From NCBI RefSeq assembly GCF_008180155.1, contig NZ_VSZS01000059.1, forward strand, positions 124,001 through 188,000: a stretch of DNA of 64,000 bases. The letters run 5' to 3'. A program made the position numbers and the translations under genes. The notes below the pieces were generated by a model. That model searched no databases. It saw only the letters and a list, made by a program, of their open reading frames with translations, and was not told the DNA's origin. Of the stretch, positions 17,786-25,140 are shown piece after piece; position 1 is the stretch's first letter; every line of letters begins with the position of its first letter. The stretch comes from Neoaquamicrobium microcysteis. Its GTDB lineage: Bacteria > Pseudomonadota > Alphaproteobacteria > Rhizobiales > Rhizobiaceae.

Positions 17786-18664
17786 CTAAAAATGCATAAC
17801 ACCGCCGACCCATTGGCGGCGTTCGCGCGATGTGATGACTCCGCGGGCGGGGCTTGATCGCTGCCCATCGGCAACGTCACCCTGTTTGCTCGCAGCCGCA
17901 CCGCTTCCCTCAAGGCCCATCTGGATGTTGAGGATTTCGGCGACGTACCCGATAGTTTCCTTGAACGGCGGAATGCCGCCATGCTCGCGCACGCGTCCCT
18001 CGCCAGCGTTGTAGGCGGCAGCAACGAGAAGCGGATTGCCGAACTCATCGGTCAGCTCGCGGAGGTAGCGGACCCCGCCATCGATATTCTCGCCCGGATC
18101 GCAGATATCGGTCACACCGAATCGCTCGGCTGTCGCCGGCAGAAGCTGCATCGGTCCGCGCGCGCCCTTGGGCGAATTGCGCAGCCGGTCGAGCCTGCTT
18201 TCGGCGGTCACAACCGCGACGGCGAACTCCGCGTCGACATCGTGTCGCTGCGCCGCTTCGATGACGAGGCGTGTGATCTCAGCAGGCGTTGCCGGCGACG
18301 GCCCGCACTCCGGCATCCCGGGCCGAACGCCACTATCAAAATGATTGCCATCAGGTTCGAGCCCGCCGGCATCGGATGCTGGCACGCTGATCGGCTGGGG
18401 CGCCTGGTGCTGGGGAACGATTTCACCATCCTCCCCCAGCACATAGTCGTCCGGCATCCGGGCCCAACGGGCTTCGGCAACTGTGTCGGCGGCGGACGGG
18501 ACGCCATCCCCATGCCAAACTTCTCCAGCCTCTTGGCGCCGTAGAAGTTTCGATGCGTCCAGTTCGGACGCCATTGCCGCCCGGCCCGCGATAACGCACA
18601 TGCTCGTGAGGATTGTCACGGCCAGGAGCGGCGCTATCGATGGTGATTTTGTTCGGCTTCCCAT
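17786..18664 (-). CDS. virB1: VirB1 lytic transglycosylase
   Basis: A 292-residue secreted SLT-fold protein and first gene of the virB operon. The signal anchor covers about 12-31. The SLT domain (about 125-250) has the catalytic Glu in VVTAESRLDRLRNSPKGARG, then MQLLPATAERFGV and AAAYNAGEGRV. A 90-residue low-complexity linker separates the two. It opens the peptidoglycan locally so that the channel and pilus can be built. Confidence 0.9.
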   Translation of the reverse strand: MGSRTKSPSIAPLLAVTILTSMCVIAGRAAMASELDASKLLRRQEAGEVWHGDGVPSAADTVAEARWARMPDDYVLGEDGEIVPQHQAPQPISVPASDAGGLEPDGNHFDSGVRPGMPECGPSPATPAEITRLVIEAAQRHDVDAEFAVAVVTAESRLDRLRNSPKGARGPMQLLPATAERFGVTDICDPGENIDGGVRYLRELTDEFGNPLLVAAAYNAGEGRVREHGGIPPFKETIGYVAEILNIQMGLEGSGAAASKQGDVADGQRSSPARGVITSRERRQWVGGVMHF

Positions 18665-18703
18665 GGGTCCGCGTCCAAAGCCTTGTACCGGCAGATGTGA
18701 GAA

Positions 18704-18732
18704 TGGTTAGGCGACAGAAAAAACAATGTCAA
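18704..18732 (-). promoter_or_regulatory. Predicted sigma70-type promoter of the virB operon
   Basis: On the minus strand TTGACA (18732-18727) is followed after exactly 17 bases by TAACCA (18709-18704), about 40 bases before the virB1 ATG. The -35 box is a perfect match and the -10 box poor, which fits a promoter needing an activator. It lies in the 110-base divergent region with the nuclease-like genes. Confidence 0.45.
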
Positions 18733-18741
18733 TTTGATTGT
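18723..18741. promoter_or_regulatory. Dyad with TTGATTG half-site in the virB divergent promoter
   Basis: ACAAT (18723-18727) and ATTGT (18737-18741) form an imperfect dyad that overlaps the predicted -35 box of virB. The right arm contains TTGATTG (18734-18740), which recurs as a perfect dyad CAATCAAGTTTGATTG at 21677-21692 before the response regulator gene. A regulator site is a reasonable guess. Confidence 0.3.
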
Positions 18742-18774
18742 GATTTTTCTTGCAATGAATGAGGAGGCAGGTCA

Positions 18775-19413
18775 GTGTCGAGCGCAATGACAACCTGGAG
18801 GCGACGGAAAATGAGACGAACGGCCTGGTGCCTGGCAGCGATCGGCATATGCCTGCCCGCCTATGCGGCCGGGCCGGTGGACGAAGCGTATGTCCGTTCG
18901 CTCGCGGCGCCCGGGAAGACCGTCCTGGTCATGGAATATTACGACGGCCAGGGGAAAGTGTCGGAGCGCAAAGGCTATGCGTCGGCTTCCGGGTTCGAGG
19001 CAGTGTCGCCTACTGACTTGCGAGTCGATGCGAATCTGACGGTGCACCTCTACGGGATCGAGCCGTGCAAGGGTGACATGGTCAATCGCAAGGAAGGTTT
19101 TGCTGGATCCTGCGACGATTACGCTCGCCAGGGTCTGGCGACGCTCCTTCAGTCCCCTCGTGTTATCTACTGCCGCGCCTTTGTCAGCGAGACCGGCGCG
19201 CAGGCGCAGGACGCAACCTGCTACGGCTACTACAACTATCCGGGCAGCCTCGACTCGATCGACATGTTCGAGGAGCAGCTGGTCTCGCTCGGCACTCACC
19301 GCATCACAAAGCGGCCTGACGGGACGCCGGCAAGGAGCGACCTCAAGGAAGCCGAGGACATCGGCCGCCGCGGCTATGGCATGTGGGCTGATCCACGGGT
19401 TGCGGCCGAATGA
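18775..19413 (+). CDS. Secreted thermonuclease-fold (SNase-like) protein 1, degenerate
   Basis: A 212-residue protein with a signal peptide (core TAWCLAAIGICLPAYA) and a divergent SNase-like body: VHLYGIEPCKGD in the place of the usual VRLxGIDAPE, Cys pairs around SPRVIYCRAF and ATCYGYYN, and a typical SNase end AEDIGRRGYGMWADP. By eye the Arg, Asp and Glu of the second motif are replaced (His, Glu, Lys) and the third motif RYGR is absent, so nuclease activity is doubtful. A GTG start is used, with AGGAGG 7 bases upstream. It overlaps the next gene by four bases and diverges from virB1. Confidence 0.7.
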   Translation: MSSAMTTWRRRKMRRTAWCLAAIGICLPAYAAGPVDEAYVRSLAAPGKTVLVMEYYDGQGKVSERKGYASASGFEAVSPTDLRVDANLTVHLYGIEPCKGDMVNRKEGFAGSCDDYARQGLATLLQSPRVIYCRAFVSETGAQAQDATCYGYYNYPGSLDSIDMFEEQLVSLGTHRITKRPDGTPARSDLKEAEDIGRRGYGMWADPRVAAE

Positions 19414-19946
19414 AGTCCCCTGCCCTCTTCGTGTCGCTGACTATCGGCTTGACGCCGGTAACGGCCGCGCCGCCGAAGGGTTACTTCGAACTGAAACCAG
19501 GCGTGACGCTCGAAAGCGGAGACAGCTGGCAGTACAGCGGCCGACACTTCCGGCTCTTCGGCGTGCAGGCCTGCCTGCGCGGTACAGTATACACCGATAG
19601 GTCGGGCGCTCGTCGCGACTGTGGTGAGGCGTCATTGGCCGTGTTGGCCGCCTACATCGCAGATACGCATCCGGTTTGTGCGCAGGTCGGGCGATCGGCT
19701 GGAACGGTCTTTGTGTCCTGCTACGCAACGATCGGCGCCGACCGGCTCGATCTCGCCAATCTGATGATCTCCTCGGGCTTTGCCTTCGCCTCCCTCGACG
19801 GACGCGGCCTGCCCCACCACGCGTCCTACGCTGTGGTGGAGCAGGCCGCGCGGGAAAAGAAGGTCGGGCTGTGGCAATTCGATGATGTGCAGCATCCGGC
19901 GCTCCTGCTCGGTCAGCGTGCAGCCGATGGAAGAACCTCACCATGA
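19410..19946 (+). CDS. Secreted thermonuclease-fold (SNase-like) protein 2, degenerate
   Basis: A 178-residue protein starting with a signal peptide (to about residue 20, VTAAPP). The body resembles the SNase fold: SGDSWQYSGRHFRLFGVQAC at the first two motifs, then PVCAQVGRSAGTVFVSCYA and ADRLDLANLMISSGFAFA, ending KKVGLWQFDDV. Residues normally needed for catalysis are mostly changed (the Asp and Glu of IDAPE, the Arg of RYGR). Cys residues suggest disulfides. Four-base overlaps on both sides show it is cotranslated with its neighbours. Confidence 0.68.
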   Translation: MKSPALFVSLTIGLTPVTAAPPKGYFELKPGVTLESGDSWQYSGRHFRLFGVQACLRGTVYTDRSGARRDCGEASLAVLAAYIADTHPVCAQVGRSAGTVFVSCYATIGADRLDLANLMISSGFAFASLDGRGLPHHASYAVVEQAAREKKVGLWQFDDVQHPALLLGQRAADGRTSP

Positions 19947-20638
19947 GGTCGGTTGCCACCAGGTCGAACGTCGCGGCGTTGCTGCTGACCGCCCTGCCCT
20001 ATCCCGTCCATGGGGCCGACCTTCTGCGCGATCAGAGATCGTCCTCGGTCGCGGCAGAATCGGTCTCAGACTCGAGCCCGATCACGAAAATCTCTGGCCG
20101 GACGTCCGTCATCGATGGCAGAACGCTTTGGTTCCCAACGGGCCGGCACAAGGTGCGGCTGGCCTCGATCGACTCCTGTGAACTGCCACAGTGGGCCTAC
20201 GATCCTCGCCGCCACGGCGAAAGCGCGATCCCGAAGCCGGTGCCGTGCGGGCCCCTGGCGAAGGCTTGGCTGAAGCGCAAGGTTGGCAGCGCTCAAGTGA
20301 CCTGTATCGTTCGGTCACGTGATGCCGATGGTGCGCTCTTAGGCCATTGCTCGGTGCGCGGTCGCGATTTGGCGCTGGAAATGCTGCGCGTCGGTTGGGC
20401 GCGAGTGAACTCACCGGCGCCGGCCGAATATCTGACCTGGCAGAATTATGCCGTCTCTGCCCGGCACGGGATGTGGGCCACCTATGTGCTCGACATGCCT
20501 GAATGGCGACGCAAGGCGGTAGACCGAACGCCGACCAGAAGGCCTATCGCTGATTTCAACCTGCTTGCCGAACGCGAAAGCGAGATCTCACCGCCGTTCG
20601 AAGATGCGCGTAAGCGCCCGAAGCGAACAGACCGATAG
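19943..20638 (+). CDS. Secreted thermonuclease-fold (SNase-like) protein 3
   Basis: A 231-residue protein and the clearest SNase-family member of the three: SVIDGRTLWFPTGRHKVRLA, then SIDSCELPQ, a middle CGPLAKAWLKRKVG, VTCIVRSRDADGALLGHC, and an end RHGMWATYV. The Arg, Asp and Glu corresponding to R35, D40 and E43 of staphylococcal nuclease are kept, but the DGDT Asp is Arg and the Arg of RYGR is Ala. A hydrophobic N-terminus (LLLTALPYPVHGA) indicates export. Family membership is well supported; activity is uncertain. Confidence 0.75.
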   Translation: MRSVATRSNVAALLLTALPYPVHGADLLRDQRSSSVAAESVSDSSPITKISGRTSVIDGRTLWFPTGRHKVRLASIDSCELPQWAYDPRRHGESAIPKPVPCGPLAKAWLKRKVGSAQVTCIVRSRDADGALLGHCSVRGRDLALEMLRVGWARVNSPAPAEYLTWQNYAVSARHGMWATYVLDMPEWRRKAVDRTPTRRPIADFNLLAERESEISPPFEDARKRPKRTDR

Positions 20639-20659
20639 GTTGATCGAGGAGATGCCCCC

Positions 20660-21145
20660 ATGAACCGAATTATGCTGACCGCGACAGCGACAATCCTCGC
20701 CGCGGCGACGTGGACGTCAGTCCCGGGCCGCGCAGAAGCGAGCGAGTGGGGATGCGAGGTGCTCTTGTGCGCGTCATCCTCGAACCCGGCCTGGCGAGGT
20801 GTGCCGGCCTGTCACCCTCCGATGTATCGGTTGATCTCGGCGATGAAAGGCTGGGGGTTTTCCTGGCCGACCTGCCCCGAGGCCGGAACCGGCAAACCCG
20901 GTTATGAGGCCTACGACGAGTGTCCCGCGGGTTGGAGCGTTGGATCCAGCAATCAGGATCATGCCGGCCGACAGGCCGATTTATGTTTTCAGGTTCGCAA
21001 CAGCTGTCCGTCAGGCTTCGGCGGTCGCGATGGTTGCGAGCAAACTGTAACGATGCCTCGTCCCTTGCGAGAAGATCCGTATTATTTCGACATCAGGGCC
21101 GACGACGGCAACGTGAATCGGCACTGGTTCAACCTGCGCCGGTAG
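20660..21145 (+). CDS. TrbM-like secreted conjugation protein
   Basis: A 161-residue Cys-rich protein with a signal peptide (to about residue 27) and the TrbM pattern EWGCEVLLCASSSNPAW, then CHPPMYRLISAM and FSWPTCPEAGTGKPGYE. TrbM proteins are periplasmic accessory factors of conjugation systems, of unknown exact role. The gene follows the three nuclease-like genes by 21 bases (GAGGAGATG region before the ATG) and probably belongs to the same transcript. Confidence 0.75.
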   Translation: MNRIMLTATATILAAATWTSVPGRAEASEWGCEVLLCASSSNPAWRGVPACHPPMYRLISAMKGWGFSWPTCPEAGTGKPGYEAYDECPAGWSVGSSNQDHAGRQADLCFQVRNSCPSGFGGRDGCEQTVTMPRPLREDPYYFDIRADDGNVNRHWFNLRR

Positions 21146-21158
21146 CCATAGAGGCGCT

Positions 21159-21190
21159 AACAGCCCCGTCCGGTCACCTCTGCGGCTGTT
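21159..21190. terminator. Stem-loop after the TrbM-like gene (weak terminator candidate)
   Basis: AACAGCC (21159-21165) and GGCTGTT (21184-21190) can form a 7-base stem with an 18-base loop. No T tract follows in either direction, so it is at most a weak or factor-dependent terminator. It overlaps the 3' end of the minus-strand hypothetical gene. Confidence 0.25.
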
Positions 21191-21599
21191 CCGTCCGACG
21201 CGCAACCTTGGGCGGCGGACGCGAACCTCCCTCCATTTCATTACCGCCGCCGGGAGCCCTGCGGTCGAGAGCTTTTGCAAGGTCAGGTCTGAACGGATGC
21301 AGGGTGTGGATTGCGCGTTCTACCTCGCTCACCGACAAGACCGTCGCGTTGGAGGTCATGAGCGCCATCAGATAAAGGAGCTTGTCCCGCGCTTCCCCGG
21401 AGTTCGTGGGCTTCAAAGCGACCAACGCCTCCAGCGCCCTAATCTCACGCATTCCGTAAAATCGGACGACAGGATGGAGAAGAAGAGACCAAGGTTGACG
21501 CGAATATCTGCGCAGCCGGGCGGCTGTCGACCGCGTTCTGTAGTGCAGCGATACTACCTCTCGAATCGTACCAGTTCGACTGGTTGGCGTGAGACCCAT
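21174..21599 (-). CDS. Hypothetical protein
   Basis: A possible 141-residue product with a helical middle part (REIRALEALVALKP, DKLLYLMALMTSNATVLSV, EVERAIHTLHPF) and a basic, low-complexity tail. I recognise no family. The first 50 residues are Arg-rich and may not be real; an internal Met at about residue 50 could be the start. It converges on the TrbM-like gene. A chance frame cannot be excluded. Confidence 0.35.
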   Translation of the reverse strand: MGLTPTSRTGTIREVVSLHYRTRSTAARLRRYSRQPWSLLLHPVVRFYGMREIRALEALVALKPTNSGEARDKLLYLMALMTSNATVLSVSEVERAIHTLHPFRPDLAKALDRRAPGGGNEMEGGSRPPPKVARRTEQPQR

Positions 21600-21676
21600 T
21601 CAATTCTCTCCAGAACTGCCTTCCCCGCATGCAGAGAGCTGTCAATCGCTCCAGACGTTCCGAATCTTACTCTCAG

Positions 21677-21692
21677 CAATCAAGTTTGATTG
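21677..21692. promoter_or_regulatory. Perfect dyad CAATCAAGTTTGATTG upstream of the response regulator operon
   Basis: CAATCAA (21677-21683) and TTGATTG (21686-21692) are perfect inverted copies around GT. The dyad lies 130-145 bases before the response regulator start. It shares TTGATTG with the virB divergent promoter, so it may be a binding site of that regulator or another plasmid regulator. Confidence 0.35.
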
Positions 21693-21718
21693 AAAGGGGG
21701 TATCTGCCTCCCCTTTTT
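21693..21718 (+). terminator. Terminator-like hairpin 1 before the response regulator
   Basis: AAAGGGG (21693-21699) pairs with CCCCTTT (21710-21716) and T residues follow. With the next hairpin it makes a tandem pair that may insulate the two-component operon or act as an attenuator in its leader. Confidence 0.4.
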
Positions 21719-21724
21719 CGCAAT

Positions 21725-21746
21725 GGGGATGGCATCATCCCCTTTT
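21725..21746 (+). terminator. Rho-independent terminator 2 before the response regulator
   Basis: GGGGATG (21725-21731), loop GCAT and CATCCCC (21736-21742) form a perfect 7-base stem followed by TTTT. It lies 75 bases upstream of the response regulator start, either ending transcription from upstream or forming part of a leader. Confidence 0.55.
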
Positions 21747-21820
21747 GTGCAGTGCGAATATGCGATCTTATGCATCGCGCTGGGCGGCGCGGGTGACTCG
21801 ATTGATCGGGAGACCGAGTC

Positions 21821-22447
21821 GTGCATAGAGCCCTTGTCGTCGAAGACCAGAACCTGATGCGCCTGGCCCTCATGGCCGAACTGCGTGCGGGCCTGCGAGA
21901 CTGCTATGTAGCCGGCGCTCAAACCCTTCCGATGGCAAAGCAGCTTCTCGATCAAGATCAGTTCGATCTCGTGATCACTGACCCGGGCTTGCCAGGGTTC
22001 GATCCAACTTCTCGTCATGATCGACTTCACGTTGTAGAGACGATCATCGAGGCCGCGCCCGGTGCCGCACATCTCGTCGTCACCGGTTCGGATGACGAGG
22101 ACGAGGCATTGGCTTGCCGATTGCTCGGCGCGAGAGCCTATATCTGCAAGACGGGATTGTCGCAAGGCGAGTTGCCCCTCGTGCTCAAACAGATCGACCG
22201 GGGCGAATTCTCCATCCAGTTGTCCGATCTGGACACCGCGAAACTGGATTTGCGCTTCCCTACCCTCACTCCCCGCGAGGACGAAATCCTCGCCATGATG
22301 ATGCATCGCAATACCGGTACGAAACGTCGCGCGGTGTTTCAGGAGATGGCGACCAAGGCTGGAATCAATGCCGCTAGCGCCGAAAGATACTACAAGCAGG
22401 CGCGCGCCAAGTTGTTGAAGTTGGGTCGCCTCCCCGAGGGTCTCTGA
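21821..22447 (+). CDS. Response regulator with LuxR-like HTH
   Basis: A 208-residue two-component regulator. The receiver domain (about 1-125) has the acidic pair ED at 8-9, the phosphoacceptor Asp54 in VITDPGLPG, the switch Thr in LVVTGSDDE and the conserved Lys in YICKTGLS. The C-terminal part begins with TLTPREDEILAMMM as in LuxR-type HTH domains and has an insertion before AGINAASAERYYKQARAKLL, the recognition part. Translation starts at a GTG with GGGAG upstream. It leads a tightly packed operon ending in a histidine kinase gene, presumably its partner. Confidence 0.85.
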   Translation: MHRALVVEDQNLMRLALMAELRAGLRDCYVAGAQTLPMAKQLLDQDQFDLVITDPGLPGFDPTSRHDRLHVVETIIEAAPGAAHLVVTGSDDEDEALACRLLGARAYICKTGLSQGELPLVLKQIDRGEFSIQLSDLDTAKLDLRFPTLTPREDEILAMMMHRNTGTKRRAVFQEMATKAGINAASAERYYKQARAKLLKLGRLPEGL

Positions 22448-22450
22448 CGG

Positions 22451-23155
22451 ATGAGCGAACTCAACATCCACGGCGTGCTCGTGCCGATCGCACCGAACGA
22501 AGTCTCGCCGGAAGTCTGGAACGCTCTGGAAACCGGCGCCTATGAGGCGAACGAAGCACGGCGAGTTGCTCGTGCCATACGTCCAGGAGATCGCGTTCTG
22601 GAGCTTGGCGCCGGCCTGGGCGTCATCACATCGATCATCGCCTCGGTTGAGGACGTTCGTGTCTGGAGTTTCGAGGCCGATCCGCAGACCACCCGGCTTG
22701 CCAAGCGTGTCATCGACTTGAACTGCGACGGCAATGTCGTGCTCTCAAACGGCATCCTGGCGGCGGGCCCTTCCAAGACGGTGTCCTTCTACCGTCGGGC
22801 AGACTTTTGGATGTCGTCGGGACTTGCGGAGCAAGGCCCCTATGCAGAGGTCATCGAGATCACATCAGGCGACATCGACGCCTTCATCGAGCAGCATAGC
22901 ATCAACGCCGTGGTCATGGATGTCGAGGGAGCAGAGCTCGACCTGCTGCAGGACGCAATGTTGCCGGGGATAGAGCGCGTCTTCCTCGAACTGCACGACC
23001 ACCTGTATGGCCTGGCAGGAGTTCAGGCGATCACCGCGGCCATGGCGCAAAAGGAACTGATCTACGATCCGCGGGGATCGAGTGGCCCCTGTGTTCTGTA
23101 CTCGATCGACGACGGCGAAAGAAAATTCGATGCGGAGGTGGCCCATGCGATTTGA
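22451..23155 (+). CDS. FkbM-family SAM-dependent methyltransferase
   Basis: A 234-residue protein with SAM-binding motif I VLELGAGLGVIT (about 49-60), an acidic motif II end SFEADPQT, and the FkbM hallmark VVMDVEGAELDLL followed by VFLELHDHLYG. FkbM enzymes mostly methylate sugar or lipid oxygen or nitrogen groups. The gene lies 3 bases after the response regulator stop and overlaps the next gene by 11 bases, so it is part of the signalling operon, where a methyltransferase is unusual. The substrate is unknown. Confidence 0.85.
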   Translation: MSELNIHGVLVPIAPNEVSPEVWNALETGAYEANEARRVARAIRPGDRVLELGAGLGVITSIIASVEDVRVWSFEADPQTTRLAKRVIDLNCDGNVVLSNGILAAGPSKTVSFYRRADFWMSSGLAEQGPYAEVIEITSGDIDAFIEQHSINAVVMDVEGAELDLLQDAMLPGIERVFLELHDHLYGLAGVQAITAAMAQKELIYDPRGSSGPCVLYSIDDGERKFDAEVAHAI

Positions 23156-23690
23156 CACATTCCCCGGCGCCCTCTCGGGGCTATTGGCCCTCGCTTCGAT
23201 GGCCGTCGCCGCCTACACCGATCCGAGCGTCCTCACCATCGAAGGTGATCAGCGAACTGTTTCCGACCGATATCCCGTCGAGCGGTTGCGCTCGGACTTC
23301 GACAACGTCGAAATCGAAACGCGAACGCCGTGGACCAAGGAAGACGAAACCATCAAGTTCCGGGGTCCGAGGATCGCTGACGTTCTGCGGAGGCATGGGC
23401 TGCAGGGTGACAAGTCGGTGCAGTTCATCGCGTACGACAATTTCACCTCGGAGATCCTGCTAGAGGAGATCCAGAGCTACCAGCCGATCTTTGCGATCGA
23501 CCGCGCATGCGTTAGCGCGGACGTGCAGTCCGGCAGATGCAAGACAGATCAGGAATTCACGCCGCTATCTCCCGAGGAACAGGGGCCGGTCTTTTTGGTC
23601 TGGCCCTATGATCAGCTCCCTGCGGAATATGTACCCGCCCGCAATTCAATCTGGGTCTGGTTCGTCGTCGCCGTCAGGCCGGTGGAATGA
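23145..23690 (+). CDS. Secreted sulfite-oxidase-fold (molybdopterin-oxidoreductase-like) protein
   Basis: About 181 residues: a signal peptide (to about residue 23, AVAAYTDP) followed by LTIEGDQRTVSDRYP, a TPWT motif, IKFRGPRIADVLRRHG, AYDNFTSEILLEEI and the end PARNSIWVWFVVAV. This order matches the oxidoreductase molybdopterin-binding (SUOX-like) domain in the short secreted form that often accompanies histidine kinases. The usual cofactor Cys is not obvious, so it may bind a ligand rather than catalyse. The start at 23145 (GGAGG upstream) overlaps the methyltransferase gene; the stop overlaps the kinase gene by four bases. Confidence 0.72.
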   Translation: MRFDTFPGALSGLLALASMAVAAYTDPSVLTIEGDQRTVSDRYPVERLRSDFDNVEIETRTPWTKEDETIKFRGPRIADVLRRHGLQGDKSVQFIAYDNFTSEILLEEIQSYQPIFAIDRACVSADVQSGRCKTDQEFTPLSPEEQGPVFLVWPYDQLPAEYVPARNSIWVWFVVAVRPVE

Positions 23691-24952
23691 GGAGGTTTGC
23701 GCCAAGGCTCAAATCCGCCCTGCCCTTCACAAGCTTGGGTATCGCGCTGCTACTCTGCGGCGGGGCTTTCGTCCGATCCGAACAGTATCGTGCCGAGTCG
23801 GACCTGAACTACAGTCAGACGTACGAAGTTCAGTGGAGGACGACGCAAATCCGTGAGCATCTTGCTCGGATCCATGGCGAGCTGCGCCTGGCGGCGGCGA
23901 CCGGTCGTATGGAAGCTGATCTCAAACGCCAGGTCTTTTTGCTCAATACGAATGTCGACCAGTTGCTGAAGCTCGAATATGCGCCAAAATTCTTGGGCGA
24001 CCGCGATGTCGAGCTACTGCGCGGCTTGCAGGCCATAACGAGCAACCATCTTGATCCAATACTCGAAGGCAGCACGACCTTCAAAGGCGCGCTTCAGGTA
24101 ATGCCTGATTTGGAACAGCGGATGTTCGAGGTTTCCGGGACCGCTGTCGCACATGCCGAGACCTTGAACGCGACGGCGCACATTGAAGAAGCGGCGTCGC
24201 GAAACAGGTTCCTGTTTGCGGTAGCAGTGGTACTTGCTGCTATCGGCTACACTATCATCCATCTGCGAAATGCCTTCGCCAGACGGCAGGAACAGCACCT
24301 GCGGTCGTTCTCTTCGCTCTACGCGCACATGACGCGGTCGCGTGTCACCGCCTTGAAGCTGTTTCTGGGCTACCAGGACGAAGGCGACGTAAAGCACCCC
24401 GAGATGTTGATGCCGGCGAGAGAAGCGGTCCAGCAGCTGGAAGCCATCACAAACGGCCTCGGCACAGTAGCGTATGCAAATAAGGATACCCGCCGGGAAA
24501 GTCTGGCGACGGTTCTCGATCAGCTAGGCACGGTCGGTCCCTGCAAACTTGTTATGCGCGTCACTCCGGACGCCGCTCAGGCAAAGGTACCGGCTGCGCC
24601 GATGCGCCTGATCCTCGATGAGCTCATCCAGAATGCCGGGGCCACACTTGGAGACAGGCCGAAAGGCCAGATCATGGTCGCCGCGAAGGTTGAGGATCAT
24701 CGCTTCTTAAGGCGGCGCGACCTGTTGGTTGAGATACTCGATGACGGCCCGGGTATGTCGGCCGAGGTATTGGCGAAAGCGAAAACGCCATTCTTCTCTA
24801 CGCGTGCGGGCTCACACACGGGGCTGGGACTGACAGGTTGTGCGCAGATGGCGGCCGCTTTCGAGGGCGAGATTACTGTCGCATCGAAATTTGGACGTGG
24901 GACTTCGGTACAGGTCCGAATACCTGTTGGAGGCGCTGCATCAGCTCGATAG
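23687..24952 (+). CDS. Membrane sensor histidine kinase with unusual phosphoacceptor region
   Basis: A 421-residue protein with two membrane segments (about 13-29 and 193-213) around a 160-residue helical periplasmic sensor. The ATP-binding domain is complete: N box LDELIQNAGATL, G1 LDDGPGMS, G2 GSHTGLGLTGC, then GRGTSVQVRIP. The dimerization region is atypical: in place of SHELRTPL it has YAHMTRSRVTALKLFLG, whose His may be the phosphoacceptor. As last gene of the operon with response regulator, methyltransferase and secreted SUOX-like protein, it likely senses that periplasmic protein or its ligand. Confidence 0.85.
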   Translation: MRRFAPRLKSALPFTSLGIALLLCGGAFVRSEQYRAESDLNYSQTYEVQWRTTQIREHLARIHGELRLAAATGRMEADLKRQVFLLNTNVDQLLKLEYAPKFLGDRDVELLRGLQAITSNHLDPILEGSTTFKGALQVMPDLEQRMFEVSGTAVAHAETLNATAHIEEAASRNRFLFAVAVVLAAIGYTIIHLRNAFARRQEQHLRSFSSLYAHMTRSRVTALKLFLGYQDEGDVKHPEMLMPAREAVQQLEAITNGLGTVAYANKDTRRESLATVLDQLGTVGPCKLVMRVTPDAAQAKVPAAPMRLILDELIQNAGATLGDRPKGQIMVAAKVEDHRFLRRRDLLVEILDDGPGMSAEVLAKAKTPFFSTRAGSHTGLGLTGCAQMAAAFEGEITVASKFGRGTSVQVRIPVGGAASAR

Positions 24953-25082
24953 TTCGCTGAGTTGCGCTTCTGCCTAATAGCCGCAGCGAAAGGCGTTTCC
25001 GGCAAGAGCGCCGGGTGAGTCGGGTGTCCCTCCAAGCGTTGGTTGCGTCCGCACGAACATGATGCCCCGCTTCTGCATCAAG

Positions 25083-25098
25083 ATTGTCACCTGACAAT
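25083..25098. repeat. parS-like centromere site upstream of repA
   Basis: ATTGTCACCTGACAAT is a 16-base palindrome with one central mismatch. It differs from the site at 27494 by one base. Sites of this form (GTTNNCNGCNGNNAAC in repABC plasmids, here with A/T as outer pair) are bound by RepB for partition. Confidence 0.65.
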
Positions 25099-25140
25099 TT
25101 CCGGAAAACGACTGAAAATCAGTATGATAAGTGGTTTTCG

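Noticed and set aside
14718-17813. A single 1031-codon frame that could suggest a VirB2-VirB3-VirB4 fusion
   Set aside because: The first 227 codons are antisense-like noise in another frame over virB3 and virB2, which have their own good reading frames; VirB4 homology starts at 17132.
21680-22471. Minus-strand frame of 263 codons over the response regulator
   Set aside because: It is the antisense shadow of the response regulator, which shows all receiver motifs.
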